Shown piece by piece: positions 10,640-22,089 of a DNA stretch of 64,000 nt. The notes below the pieces were generated by a model. That model was not told where the DNA came from. It ran no database searches and worked only from the letters and a program-made list of their open reading frames with translations. The stretch is from the NCBI RefSeq assembly GCF_026151205.1, contig NC_087077.1:19403975-19467974 (forward strand), written 5' to 3'. Numbering within the stretch: the first letter of the stretch is position 1; every line of letters starts with the position of its first letter. Source of the stretch: Bolinopsis microptera. Its lineage: Eukaryota > Ctenophora > Tentaculata > Lobata > Bolinopsidae. The position numbers and the translations under genes are program-made.

Positions 10640-12340
10640 CGCGACTTTTTAAACACGTCCTCAGATCTAGGTGGCTCTGAACCACCTAACCTTATAATCT
10701 GATCCCAACCCTAGGCCTAACCCTAACCCAATCCCTAACTGAAGCATATGCTGAAACTCTAACCCTAACGAGAAATTAAATCAACTTCCTTATAACGGGT
10801 GATGACTAAAAAATGGGACTTTTTTCAAGGGTCTTTTTAGTGTCGATAAAACTATTTTTGGTTCAAACCAATGAAACAGCGTTGTAAAACGGGCAATTTT
10901 GAACGAGTATGGTCAATGACAAGCGCCCATGAGCCCATTTTGATTGGTTCAGGAGGGCTTCTTTCATCAAGCTCAAAAATCCGTCTGTACAGTTGGGCCT
11001 AAAATCGTGTTGGCGCAGTCTCTTCTTTTGTGCCCTAAGGCCCATATATGCTTGTAAGCCATATTCCGGGCATGTACATGTGTTGCCAGGACTCTAAAGA
11101 AGTCCTCTATGGGTTGAGATTGTCAAAATTTACTTTGGTCGATAACTTTTGGGACGAAATTGGCCCTTATGGCAAATAAAGATGTGGTTTTCCCAGAAAA
11201 ATACGATCTAGCCCCATCCTAACGAACCACCTTCCACCCTTTGGGGATATTTTCTTGTAGGAACAACACCTGGCAAGGCTTCAAGCACTTTGATTTTTAC
11301 GTGGTACCATTATAGACCATGCTAAAGCCGATAGTTGACCTAGCCTCGATCTTTCACACGGTAAAATTTTACCCCTCAGGTGGTTTTGAGCTCAAATATC
11401 TTCTTACTGGTTTTAGCTACGCTGATGGGTGTTGAACCCTCGTCTTAAGCATAACATTCGGCATACTCTCTGCTAAATATTTTTTGGTATGGAAGCTTTA
11501 ACTACCTGTGAGGCGACCTCTGTGAACAGAGCTTTACTGTAAAGTTTTTATAGGACCCCTCCCCTAGTTCGAGACCATTATCGGGGACAAAGATCAACCA
11601 ATTTTATCAAATGGGGGTGGAAACTGTTCGAGTATCGTTCAGAGTAACTGGTGGTTGTGGTAAAATATCAAAATTTTGTTCAGGTGGAATCTGAGGGCTA
11701 AAAAACATGTAGTCCCATTTTTATTCATCACCCGTTATGGTCATATCACGTGATCGAAACAGTTTTTCGCCGATATCTCGCTAGGGGAGCATTTTAACCT
11801 TTTATCATGTGGGGTGTTTCGGAATCAGCGTTCAAAAATACATCGAATCAGGTAGATTTCAACTGTCAGGGGCCTTTTTAGAAAAATTTCGAAGATCGAC
11901 TTTAAAGTGATTTAGCACGCTCGGGGATATTGTGGTTTAACTTTTTTTAACAACTCTACCTCCTACACCACCTGAAGGTTGACCTCTGGAAGCGTTTCAT
12001 CTTGCTGGAGTCGTATGATGATATTCTCCATTTGAGAGAACTTGCTAGTGACCGTGGTTATTGGAGTAAATTGTTCAATTTTATAGTTATACTTGAGTAC
12101 AAGTCAATTTGACTGTTGGGACATATAATTTTACAAAGGATCACGTTTCGGTTCTAAATTATTTTAGGATTGTTGACATTTGTAAGATTGACATGTTTGA
12201 TAATAATAATAATCATGAAGTGAATCCCGCTTGTTAACCCAACAAGTTGCCTAAATATATGCTTGTTACTTGTTAAGTGCAGTTAATCACACATTTATAA
12301 TTATACATGTGGTCCAGAACGAAATGGTTATTATATATAA
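10640..12340 (+). repeat. Dispersed repeat R1, copy 1 (interrupted by a TIR element)
   Basis: Matches 18060-18770 in inverted orientation, and pieces recur at 16870-17046 and 53830-53945. It contains short interstitial telomere-like runs (CCCTAACCCTAA) near 10710-10770. This copy is interrupted by the TIR element at 10795-11735 and by a further unshared stretch of about 230 bp near 11960-12190. No open frame of note, so it is either a non-autonomous element or a segmental repeat. Confidence 0.75.
10795..11735. mobile_element. 0.94-kb TIR element inside R1
   Basis: Ends read ACGGGTGATGA at the left and TCATCACCCGT at the right, with further inverted similarity inwards (AAATGGGACT against AGTCCCATTT). 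R1 copy 2 at about 18640-18665 is continuous where this copy is interrupted, so it shows the empty site. A short AT-rich duplication (TAT or TTATA) is likely. The interior has no transposase. Superfamily not assigned. Confidence 0.75.
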
Positions 12341-13159
12341 CTCGTGTTCATGGCTTCTCCAGGATAAAGCTGACATAAGCTCGACATCAAATTTAAGGTA
12401 ACATTATAAATAGTTTATAGTCGAGACTGACACATTAAATACAGCAATTTACTCCATAATCTCAGCCTAATATTGAGACGAAATGAAACTATCGGCAATT
12501 GGAATAATTTCCCATTGGCAAACTTCAACTTCAAGACAGAACCGGTAACTCGTGGCTCGCTTTCTGTCACTAGTCGTGATTTTTACGGCGCTGAGATGGT
12601 TTTGAGCTTTCGAGTGCTTGACGCTTGGTTCAAAAAATTACAATTTACCGTCAAACTGACACATTAAATACAGCAATTTACCAGTTAATGAGTTAATCTC
12701 ACCTTAATATGATGCTCCAGTAGCAAACTTCAACTTCAAGACAGAACCACTGATTCGAGAATAGCTTGGACAGAGATTATGTTTTACATTAATCGAATCT
12801 GCATCTGTGGCTATTGAACCATGTCTCAAATTGACAAGTAAGCCGCTGTCTATCTCTACTGGCGATTTTTACGGGTGATTTATGCTCTACAGCTCTATTC
12901 TAGGCTCTATTAAACAAGCTCAATAAATCAACACGACAACACAATACGGAGTGAGCGAATGGGGCCGAGGCTGAATTGAAGGATTAATTTTGAACTATAT
13001 CCACGGCACACTGTCCAGGTCGCTTTACAGCGTTAAAGTTCGCAGCTGGATGCTCTGATCGTGACGATTAATAATAATACACATATCATGCCGTGTTAAA
13101 TGGAAGAGTCTCAGTTTCTGTAAAATACTGGTTAAATTTTCATTTACCCACTGGATCAG
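12341..13159. other. Intergenic, nothing firm
   Basis: A phrase GACACATTAAATACAGCAAT occurs twice, about 228 bp apart (near 12429 and 12657), hinting at an old tandem duplication. No gene recognised. Confidence 0.4.
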
Positions 13160-13545
13160 TGGACTTGGAACGACGGACAAGTGAACTCCAACCGTTATAC
13201 ACGGCACGAACTATATAAACAGAACCTTATTTTAAAGTCATTTATTAAAACATGAGCAATGTTTTCAATTTCATTTGTTCAGTAAACTACTATAGTAGAC
13301 GGCCCTAGGAACAATTGAACTTCAACCGTTGTTCACAGCAGGAACTATATAAACAGAACCTTATTTTAAAGTCATTTATTAAAACATGAGCAATGTTTTC
13401 AATTTCATTTGTTCAGTAAACTACTATAAGTATAGTAGACGGCCCTTGGAACAAGTGAACTTTAACCGTTGTTCACAGCAGGAACTATATGGACAGGCCC
13501 ACGTTATAGAGTCAGTTATTAGAATACAAGTAATGTTTACAATTT
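13160..13545. repeat. Tandem duplication, about 139-bp unit, three copies
   Basis: Units start near 13167, 13308 and 13447 and share GGAACTATATAAACAGAACC and CATGAGCAATGTTTTC. The third is truncated and diverged. Small open frames within are by-products. Confidence 0.85.
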
Positions 13546-14139
13546 CAATGGTTCTTCTTCGCAAGATTTCTGCTACAGTAAAACAAGCATTAATCAACCT
13601 TTTTGCGTTAAGAGGAGCATAAATATCGTTGTGCCCGGTAAAATTGACATAAAGTTGACCTTCAGAATATCTAGAAGCTTTCCAACTGTAAAATATCTTG
13701 CTTGCTATCACAAGATTTGGAGTCAGGGGAAATGAGTATATCCAATGTCTACCATCACTCCAGAGAAATCAAAAGTGGTAGATTGTCATTGATGCGTGGG
13801 AAATGCTTTGTAAAATGGCTACAAACAACATTTAAATCATATTCTACTCAAACAACCGGCTTGGGAGTCTTCAAGAGCACTCATCTCTCTAACTATACAG
13901 AATGGTAGTGGAACACCCAGTCGGGAAGTCTACGAGAAAACTGATAGTACTGAAACTTTGCACTTTGGAAAACGTTTAAATAAGTGATTAATCAAGTTTT
14001 CCAATTTAGCTCACGCTGCAACTTCGGCTGTGACTTTGTAACATAGTAGAAAATGTCTACTGTAGACATGATGTCACATGACACATATTGGTTAAAAGTT
14101 AGAATAATCAGCTATGTTTCTCCCGTGAGACTTGACTTT

Positions 14140-14200
14140 TTGTAGTTATATTGTCCAAGGTTATACTTATAAACTTGGACAATATAACTACAAAATAACT
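14140..14200. repeat. Perfect hairpin
   Basis: TTTTGTAGTTATATTGTCCAAG is followed, after a short loop, by its reverse complement (CTTGGACAATATAACTACAAAA). About 22-bp arms. It sits directly before an R2 repeat copy. Confidence 0.85.
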
Positions 14201-14211
14201 AACTAACTAAT

Positions 14212-14282
14212 TTATTGAGTATTATGTAACGCGATGGAAATATTTTAAGCGGGTAATATCCTGTCCAAACCCAGGATACATG
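14212..14282 (-). repeat. Short dispersed repeat R2 (copy 1 of 4)
   Basis: An about 70-100 bp sequence containing TTATGTATCCTGGGTTTGG and CCATCGCGTTACATAATACT. Copies: 14212-14282 and 15299-15345 (minus), 36937-37045 and 58013-58090 (plus). It is probably the end of a transposable element or a small SINE; I see no full-length parent here. Confidence 0.75.
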
Positions 14283-14489
14283 TTTGTTTGTTTGTTTGTT
14301 TATAGAACCCGTCCCTAATCTCGTATCGGAAAATGACTAAACTCAGGTCTGAGTGTGAATACGGGTGGTACCTGCAAGAGTGTTCATTAAGCATTTAGAG
14401 TTCTGTAAAACTGCAGTTAAAATTGTGCTAGAGTATTTTTAGTATATACGATTGGTATCAGATATATATCCCTACATGCTTCCAAAATT

Positions 14490-14660
14490 TGTAAAGCCGT
14501 AGTACATACATATCACATTATACCGGAGCCTACACAGTGCAATCTCCTCCAGTCGATCTGCGCCGCGTATGTTTATATAAGCGCGCGGCGCAGACTGGAG
14601 GAAACCACACTCTGCAAGTTCGATCCAGTGCAATGCTACATGTACGTACTACGGCTTCAT
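14490..14660. repeat. Long imperfect hairpin with GC-rich core
   Basis: The outer arms AAAGCCGTAGTACATACA and TGTACGTACTACGGCTT and the inner arms CCTCCAGTCGATCTGCGCC and GGCGCAGACTGGAGG pair around a small loop containing TTTATATAAG. The GC-rich core stands out from the surroundings. A MITE is the simplest explanation. Confidence 0.65.
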
Positions 14661-14737
14661 CTCCAACTTTCTGCACAATGTACTGGAATGTTTTGAAGGA
14701 AAAGAAAGAACAAAAAAAAAGTGATATATATAAATAA

Positions 14738-16850
14738 AATCAGCGATTTAATGTTGGCCTTAGGAGGGTAACTTTAATTCCCTGGTTTCTAAAATCAGCT
14801 TTAAAAAATAATAATAAAGTATGTAACGTCGATACCAAACCGATTATTGAGCGATAATAACTGAGTAGTTGATTCCTGGGTTGCGGAGTCATTCAGATGT
14901 TCCAGTTTTCGAATGTGGTTCTTGTTCAATTCTTGACCAGAAGTGTCTAATGAAGTAAGTCAGACAAGCAAACTCTTCCTTAAATGCTGATATAAGTCGT
15001 CTCAATCCCAGAAATTATGAATGATGACCCAGTGTAAAAGTGCAAAAATCGGCCGAAAATAATAAAGACTAAAAACAGTTAAAAAGTGACAGGATTCAAA
15101 CACAAGGAAAATTAATAACTTAGAGCGTAATAAGGAATATCTCCTAACGGAGTTTTCTGAGAGGGTGAGAGGTTCTTTAATTAGAGCTAATGATTAAATG
15201 AGACCCACTAAAGGTACTAAATTAACCGGACTGCTAGCAAGGAATCGAGTGTGGGAATAAAAATAAAAGCGGAATAAATTTTAAGATAATGAAACAGCAC
15301 CCAGGATACATAACACGAAGACTTTGTTGTAACTTTGTATGAAAAGCATTAATATGTACAGGGTGAGTTGAAAATAATGTGTGGATTGTAAAAAATGATA
15401 AATGTTTTTATGAAGGAGTACATTTTGAAAGATGATCAGTTGCTATCAATTCATAAACGTTATGAATTTCATTCTGACTTCTCATTTGATCCTTATTCAA
15501 AATAGGACAACTCGTTAAGATTCTGATTTCCATTAATTCCAATCCTGTGGCTGTGCAACTGCAGAGTGCAGGTTAAGATTCTAATTGCCATGCTGTGGCT
15601 GTGAAACTGCAGAGTGCTGTGGCTGTGGAACTGCAGAGTGCAGGTGTATCAGACTAATATAATTAGGGTCGATATAGTCTCAATATTCTTAATTAACTTA
15701 GGAAGTACTTATCTTGGGACTTGGGTCGGAGCTCCTTTATTAATCATTCTATTTCGCAAAAATAATTCAGTATCTTTATCAATTCTAGTAGTGCGAGTAG
15801 TAGTATGAAAAGTTAAACATCTCCATATGAAGAAATTTATAGAATCAATTTTTTACGGTTTTTATCGAAAAATTATAATTTTGGGCATGTCTTAAACCTT
15901 CTTAAGGTCTGGCAAGGATTAAGCATTTAAAATGATTGAACTTAAAAATTGGAATGCAAAAGTTGCAGGTTTAAGGTTAAGGCTACAACTCAAATGCTAG
16001 TTACTAGTTATAACTCAAAACACAGGTAAAAACAATCACATTATGTTATATTCAGTGCTGTCTAGGTTCTCATTAGATACTGTACATTATGCTAATTGTA
16101 CAGTGTACACAGCTAACTAGCCCGAACGCTTATATTTTTGGGCCATCCCCCATAGTTTTAAAGGTTTTAAAGGTCGGTAATATTAACCGTCGAGTCAATT
16201 TTTGACGTTTCGGCCGTAACCGTGTGGTCATAATATGCTCAAAGTTGCTTCCTAACGTAATGAAAAACATATTATGCAAGTGCTAGTAGTTATTTGGCTA
16301 ATACAGGCTAATACAGGCTAGATAAAAGATACCATTTCCTCCTCAAGTGCAAATAACTTTGCTTCACGACAATGGTTAATCATTTTATTTGCAGCTCCTA
16401 ATTAATTTGGTCGACTAAAGTTAAAGTAGTAAATGAAAATGAACAAAGAGTATGTCAAGAATCTAGAATATTCGAAAAAATCAGAAATTTTCCCGTGGTA
16501 ATCGGAGATTTCCAAGAAGGAGTCCGAGTAGTCGCAGTTAAAATCATGACCTTTAAAATGTGGTGGTTTTTCGGGAAATCCGCCATATTTTTAACGGTCA
16601 ATATTTTGAACAGTCATAATTTAACCTGCCATGACATTAAGTTTAACGAGTAAGGTAGTTAATTAAATATAATAGCCATGTCTGCACTGCCTCGGTAAAA
16701 GCTATTTAACACTACAATTATTTGTTAAGAAAGACTATTGTTATAAGATAAATGGTTTACATAACAATAGGGACTCCGGACTACTTTAATTGTGCACTAT
16801 TAACGTCATTCTCACAGACGGTACAAAGGATTATTGAAACTGCCCATATT
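14738..16850. other. Intergenic, nothing recognised apart from an R2 fragment
   Basis: A second R2 copy lies at 15299-15345. A GTGGCTGTGRAACTGCAGAGTG phrase is repeated three times at about 15549-15640. No coding stretch with splice context found. Confidence 0.4.
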
Positions 16851-16869
16851 AAATCAGTGAGCTCATCAT

Positions 16870-18285
16870 TTTATTATTTTTGACTATGAAATAAATAAAG
16901 TTCAGCCACTAATAGGCAGACTTGTGACTGTCAAGTTAAAATTCCTCAGTGGGTTGTCAATCTGGTTGACGTCACGAGGGTATTTAGATATAGCCAGAAC
17001 ACAGAAAGGTTAACGCGCTCTTAAAAAGATGCTGAATCAGAGATATATTTTAGTATAAACTGCACTTCGAGATTACCGAACTTTACAAACTCTCGCAAAA
17101 CAATTCACCAGTATAAATGTAATCACTATCAAATGTAATGTTATTTTGGCTGCACGATTACAAACTACTTAGTGAAGCAGAGAAGCAACGCAGACAGGGA
17201 CGATAGTGAGATCTGACTACACGGTCATGACCATGACCTCAATGGAGAACTGATATCGATATATAGCCCGACTTTATTAATCAAGTCGGAAAGATATATC
17301 GTACATTTGAACCCTCTGCAACACACTATAGCGCCGCCACATGCTTCAAGTCGAGCATTACTAATAGTATTTTAGTAATAGTGCTGTTCTAGTGAGAGGA
17401 GAGGAACAATGTACAGTGGGGGGGGGGGGGGGGGGGGGGCTGTACATGTGACGACAAAAGTTGCGTGATATTGAGATCTGATATATTGGAGATCAAAACA
17501 GAAAATATAATGTCATTTTACAAAGACCTTCGAAATAAATATGCGGAGGACGGTTATGTATTATATCATTATCGAATATATCTGTTGTTGGCTGGAAACA
17601 CGACATAAAATTGGATGATAACGCTCAGCTCAACTTTAATATGAAAGCTTTACACGTTTCAAAACATTTTAGCCGGATTAATATGATGAATGCAACTTAT
17701 CACTCGTAATTTACTAGAGCAAAATAAATCCGGTTACAATGAATACAAAATATGGCTCATTCTCGTGACAGTCAGAACACAAAATAGGAGCTGTGTCACT
17801 TGATCAGCATGATAGCTTCCTCCGCAAATAATGAGATATTTGTTGATTGGCTGCTATCTGCAGGTTTCTGAAGAATCTACTTGTATCCAACTTTAAGACT
17901 GATGCTTGCACTGTAGAAAGCTGGTAGAAAGCTGCTTGTTAAGATCACGAGACTGCTGTAGGAGGTCTCGCCCTCTCGAGTCTCGGTTATTTGATTAAAT
18001 TCATCATTTAACTTAAACTCTCGAGATTGAATGTTAGGTTAAACGTAGTATCTCTGATTCAGCATCTTTTTATAAGAGCGCGTTAACCTTTATGTGTTCT
18101 GGCTATATTTAAATACCCTCGTGACGTCAACCTTGATACACGCTGTAACCCCTTTTGATCGCGTGCACGAGAGGTGTGCAACGTGTAGCAACGTCAACCA
18201 GATTGACAACCCACTGCGGAAGTTTAACTTGACAGTCACAAGTCTGCCTATTAGTGGCTGAACTTTATCTATTTCATTGTCAAAA
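16870..18285. repeat. Inverted pair of R1 segments flanking a 1-kb loop
   Basis: 16870-17046 is the reverse complement of 18057-18285 (shared blocks include GTTCAGCCACTAATAGGCAG and GATGCTGAATCAGAGATA). The right arm has about 50 extra bases (18137-18185), so the arms diverged by an indel. The 1-kb loop holds a poly-G tract at about 17419-17439 and no gene. Confidence 0.8.
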
Positions 18286-18770
18286 ATAACCATTTCGTTC
18301 TGGACCACATGTATAATTATAAATGTGTGATTAACCACTTAACGAGTAACAAGCATATATTTAGGCAACTTGTTGGGTTAACAAGCGGGATTCACTTCAT
18401 GATTGGTTATTATTATTAACCAAATCTTCGCGGACATAAAGTTGTTAAAAAAGTTAAACCACAATATCCCCGAGCGTGCTAAATCACTTTACAGTCGATC
18501 TTCGAGATTGTTCACAGTTGTAATCAACTTCATTCAATGTATTTTCGGACGCTGATCCCGAATCACCCCCATGACATAGGGGTAAAATGCTCCCCTGACA
18601 AGATATTGGCGAAAAACTGTCTCGATCACGTGACATGACCGTATAATTTAAGGAAGTTAGTCTAATTTCTCGTTAGGGTTAGGGTTTCAGCATATGCTTT
18701 TGCTAAGGATTGGGTTAGGGTTAGGGTTGGGATCAGATTGACTGGGTGATTATGTGACACCGTGACACGA
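18060..18770 (-). repeat. Dispersed repeat R1, copy 2 (no TIR insertion)
   Basis: Inverted relative to copy 1 at 10640-12340. Contains TTAGGGTTAGGG runs near 18672-18735. It lacks the 0.94-kb insertion and so gives the empty site for it. Confidence 0.78.
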
Positions 18771-19237
18771 CACCTTAATTGGGCACCCTTGTCCCTTAAC
18801 AATTCCCATAATGTCGTGATTGGGTAAACAGTATGAGTAAACCAATCACCTGATCACACGTAATGAATAAACTCGTTATGCTTCATATCTCGGTCATCTG
18901 AGAAGCTACAGTTCTAATTCTTTCAGGACAAACGTAATTCGAATGGCCAAACACAATTCAATAACATTTAGCTTGATCCGACTATCCAAACTATCAAATA
19001 AATGTGAAAATGAACCTCCATTTGAAAAAAATGAACGCGAATATTTTTCGAGTTGACAAATTCCTCGAACCAGTGGTGGTACTAAGTCATACCAGAAAGA
19101 AGTATTTAAATTGGGCACTCAGTGACTGAGCTATAAAGGCCAACGTATGGGTACTGACTTTTGGCCCACCCTGTATAATCATCTATTAGTATAAATATAA
19201 TCTTACAACATTCTCCCCGGCTGAAAATGCTTACTGA
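18771..19237. other. Intergenic; possible mariner-like end
   Basis: Near 19149-19175 the string TTTGGCCCACCCTGTATA resembles the ends of some mariner-type elements (ACAGGGTGGGCCAAA). I cannot find a partner end or a transposase, so this is a weak suggestion. Confidence 0.25.
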
Positions 19238-19704
19238 TTACTGAACCCGGTGATTGTAGTGCTTACTATCCCTGAGGGCTTGCTCAAGTGTGGTGGCTGC
19301 CTTAATAGTGTCAGACAAGGATTTTGTATCCTCAAGTAACCGTTGGGGGATCTGGTGTGAGCTCAATCCTGATATGAATGCCGTTCTGATACATTCCTCT
19401 TGGTGCAATGCGGCAGTTACCTCTTTGAAGTCACACTCTTTGGCTAGTTTTTCTAGTGACAGTAAGTGAAATTCGATGGATTCTCCTTCTTTCTGGGTTC
19501 TCATGGCCAGACAGTGCATGGCGAGCATAGTTCGGAATTTTCGTTTTGACAAACAGTGCCTGTAAGACTAGGGCAAGGGCTTCTGAGTATTTTGTTAGCT
19601 CGGAGATGTGGAGAAAGATATCGGGGCTGATGAAATTTATCAGGACTTTGTACTTAGCATCGTCTGTAGTGACTGTATCTTTTAGCGTCTCAACAAAATT
19701 GAGA
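19238..19704 (-). pseudogene. LTR retrotransposon gag fragment (frameshifted)
   Basis: Two overlapping minus-strand frames together resemble the capsid region of Ty3/Gypsy-type Gag. The N-terminal part (LKDTVTTDDAKYKVLINF, then ISELTKYSEALALV) lies in one frame up to about 19540. The C-terminal part (RTQKEGESIEFHLLSLEKL, then LAKECDF and AFISGLSSHQIPQRL) continues in another frame. Gag packages element RNA into virus-like particles. The frameshift, the lack of protease and polymerase nearby, and the foldback element abutting its 5' side show a dead fragment. No LTRs seen. Confidence 0.7.
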
Positions 19705-20914
19705 GGGGGGGGGTTTACCCTGATTTTTTGTGAAACTTGGTTTCGAGATAGCAGTTGTCCAACAAACAAAGACCGGTGACCGAACTTTTGAGGGGGTCCC
19801 GGACCCCAACCGCCAAACGGTGCCCGCGGGGCAGCCACGCCCATATTTGGTCCAAATTAGGCCCAATTTAGCCAAATACCCTGAACATGCCCAAAACCCA
19901 GATTTTAGGTACTCTACTTGTAGCTAGTGGTCCCCTGAACTCGTATATGAATTTTCATCAAGATTGGACAAAAAATTACTGAGTTATGAGCCAAAAACTA
20001 TATGACCATATTTGGTCATACGCACCAAATTTGATCGATTTTGGCCCATAAATTGGTCAAATATCAATATTTTTGACTGAAACTAACTTTATATGGAAGG
20101 TAAGCCTATACTACACATTCTCTATGATTATTAGCTCAATATCTACCTAACTGTGGATTCTGTGTTCAAATAATCACAAAAAATGAACAAAATCGCCCAT
20201 ATCTCAGTTCGCGATATTTGCAAAACTGACTTCGCTCAAAACAATAGAACTCAATAGGGTTTCAATATTTTTTCATAAAATTTTCAGAATCAACGTAGAA
20301 TTGTCTCATGACCTTAAGTTTTGGGACAGAATTTTGAGTTAGGCCTTTAAAAAAATTTGGCGGCCAAATTCCAAAATTTGCACTGCTAAATTTAGAATTT
20401 GGCCACCAAATATGGGCGATTTTGTTCATTTTTTGTGATTATTTGAACACAGAATCCACAGTTAGGTAGATATTGAGCTAATAATCATAGAGAATGTGTA
20501 GTATAGGCTTACCTTCCATATAAAGTTAATTTCAGTCAAAAATATTGATATTGGACCAATTTATGGGCCAAAATCGATCAAATTTGGTGCGTATGACCAA
20601 ATATGGTCATATAGTTTTTGGCTCATAACTCAGTCATTTTTTGTCCAATCTTGATGAAAATTCATATGCGAGTTCAGGGGACCACTAGCTACAAGTAGAG
20701 CACCTAAAATCTGGGTTTTGGGCATGTTCAGGGTATTTGGCTAAATTGGGCCTAATTTGGACCAAATATGGGCGTGGCTGCCCCGCGGGCACCGTTTGGC
20801 AGTTGGGGTCCGGGACCTCCTCAAAAGTTTGGTCACCGGTCTTAGTTTGTTGGACAACTGCTATCTCGAAACCAAGTTTCACAAAAAAATCAGGGTGAAC
20901 CCCCCCCCCCCCCC
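19705..20914. mobile_element. 1.2-kb foldback element with G-run ends
   Basis: Two arms of about 490 bp (19705-20200 and 20409-20914) are inverted copies around a roughly 200-bp spacer. The outer ends are a run of G on the left and a run of C on the right, followed inward by a shared TGATTTTTTGTGAAACTTGG block. Arms differ by scattered substitutions only. It encodes no transposase. It abuts the gag fragment, so it probably inserted into it. Short open frames in each arm mirror each other and are not genes. Confidence 0.88.
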
Positions 20915-22089
20915 TTAAAAGAGAAATTAAGATTTTGTGACAATAAGCACGTAGAATTGTAAGTATATTATCATTTTTTCATTATCTTTTCTTACAATAA
21001 TAATATTAAGAAAAGATAATGAATGAATAATATTAGGTGTGTAGGATTTCAGAAATTTCACAACTCACATAATTATTGTGCATTAAATTTCTATTCCGTT
21101 AACATTGGTTAGCACTTTTTGGCCAGTCCCAATCAACAATCAAAATAACCCTCATAACTGGACCATAGGTAGTTAGATATATACCGTTTGGACTGTGGTC
21201 TCTGCATAGTATAGAGTGACCTGCAATTCTACAGGATCACCCAAACTCTTAAAGGACACAATTAAATTAACTTCCAGATCAAGGATTTAGTACAGTAAGC
21301 TGCGTCTTGTAGACTGGGCCGGCAATTCCACCACTTCAATATTTCAAGGTACCAAGTTTCTTAGTACAGTAAGCTGCGTCCTGTAGACTGGGCTGGCAAT
21401 TCCACCACTTCAATAATTCAAGGTACCAAGTTTCTTAGTAAAGCAGCTCTTAAAGTTAACCGTCCGTTAGTCAAGGAGTCCCATGTGGATGAGCATAGTT
21501 TATCTTATTTTAATGGGTGCTTACCATAAGTTTAGCATATTAAGATTTGTCCCTCTCCCAATGTCCGGACACAAACCTGGCCAGAGTTCTCTTAGAGAGT
21601 TAGAGTTGTGCCTGACGTTTGATTTTAACTCCCGCTCTCTGGAAATCTAAATTTACCGCGGACATTTTCTCTCGGGTAAAATCGATAACAACTGATGATT
21701 TGATTTGAAACTTTTACAAAATAGCAAATATATAAATGTACAGCAAATCGAACAAACATATAAAATGGGCCGAAATGTATAAATGCTATAAAGCATGGGT
21801 CAGTGAAACAAGTACAGAGGACAACTTTTAAAACACGAGGTTTATGGCCGCCCAAAGTCTCAATAACGTCACCTCCACCTAGTAATAAAACTATGAAATA
21901 TGAAGTGTGAAACAAATTATGAAATATGAAGTGTGAAACAAATTATGAAATATGAAGTGTGAAACAATCAAGAAATAGCTCGTATATAAATTATAAAATT
22001 GTCTCTCAAATACAGATAACGTCCGAAAACTATTAAGATACACAATACTCATTCAAATACTGATCAGTGTCCGAGAGACATGAATTGCT
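20915..22089. other. Intergenic with two small tandem repeats
   Basis: 21288-21440 holds two copies of a 74-bp unit (TAGTACAGTAAGCTGCGTC start) and the beginning of a third. 21890-21968 holds three copies of a 26-bp unit (TATGAAATATGAAGTGTG). No gene recognised; the minus open frame at 21625-21915 resembles nothing known and partly lies in the 26-bp repeat. Confidence 0.6.

Noticed and set aside
10706-10770. Chromosome end
   Set aside because: The telomere-like runs are short, interrupted and embedded in repeat R1, with ordinary sequence on both sides.
19149-19175. Mariner transposon end
   Set aside because: The TTTGGCCCACCCTGTATA string is suggestive, but no partner end, TA duplication or transposase was found within a few kb.
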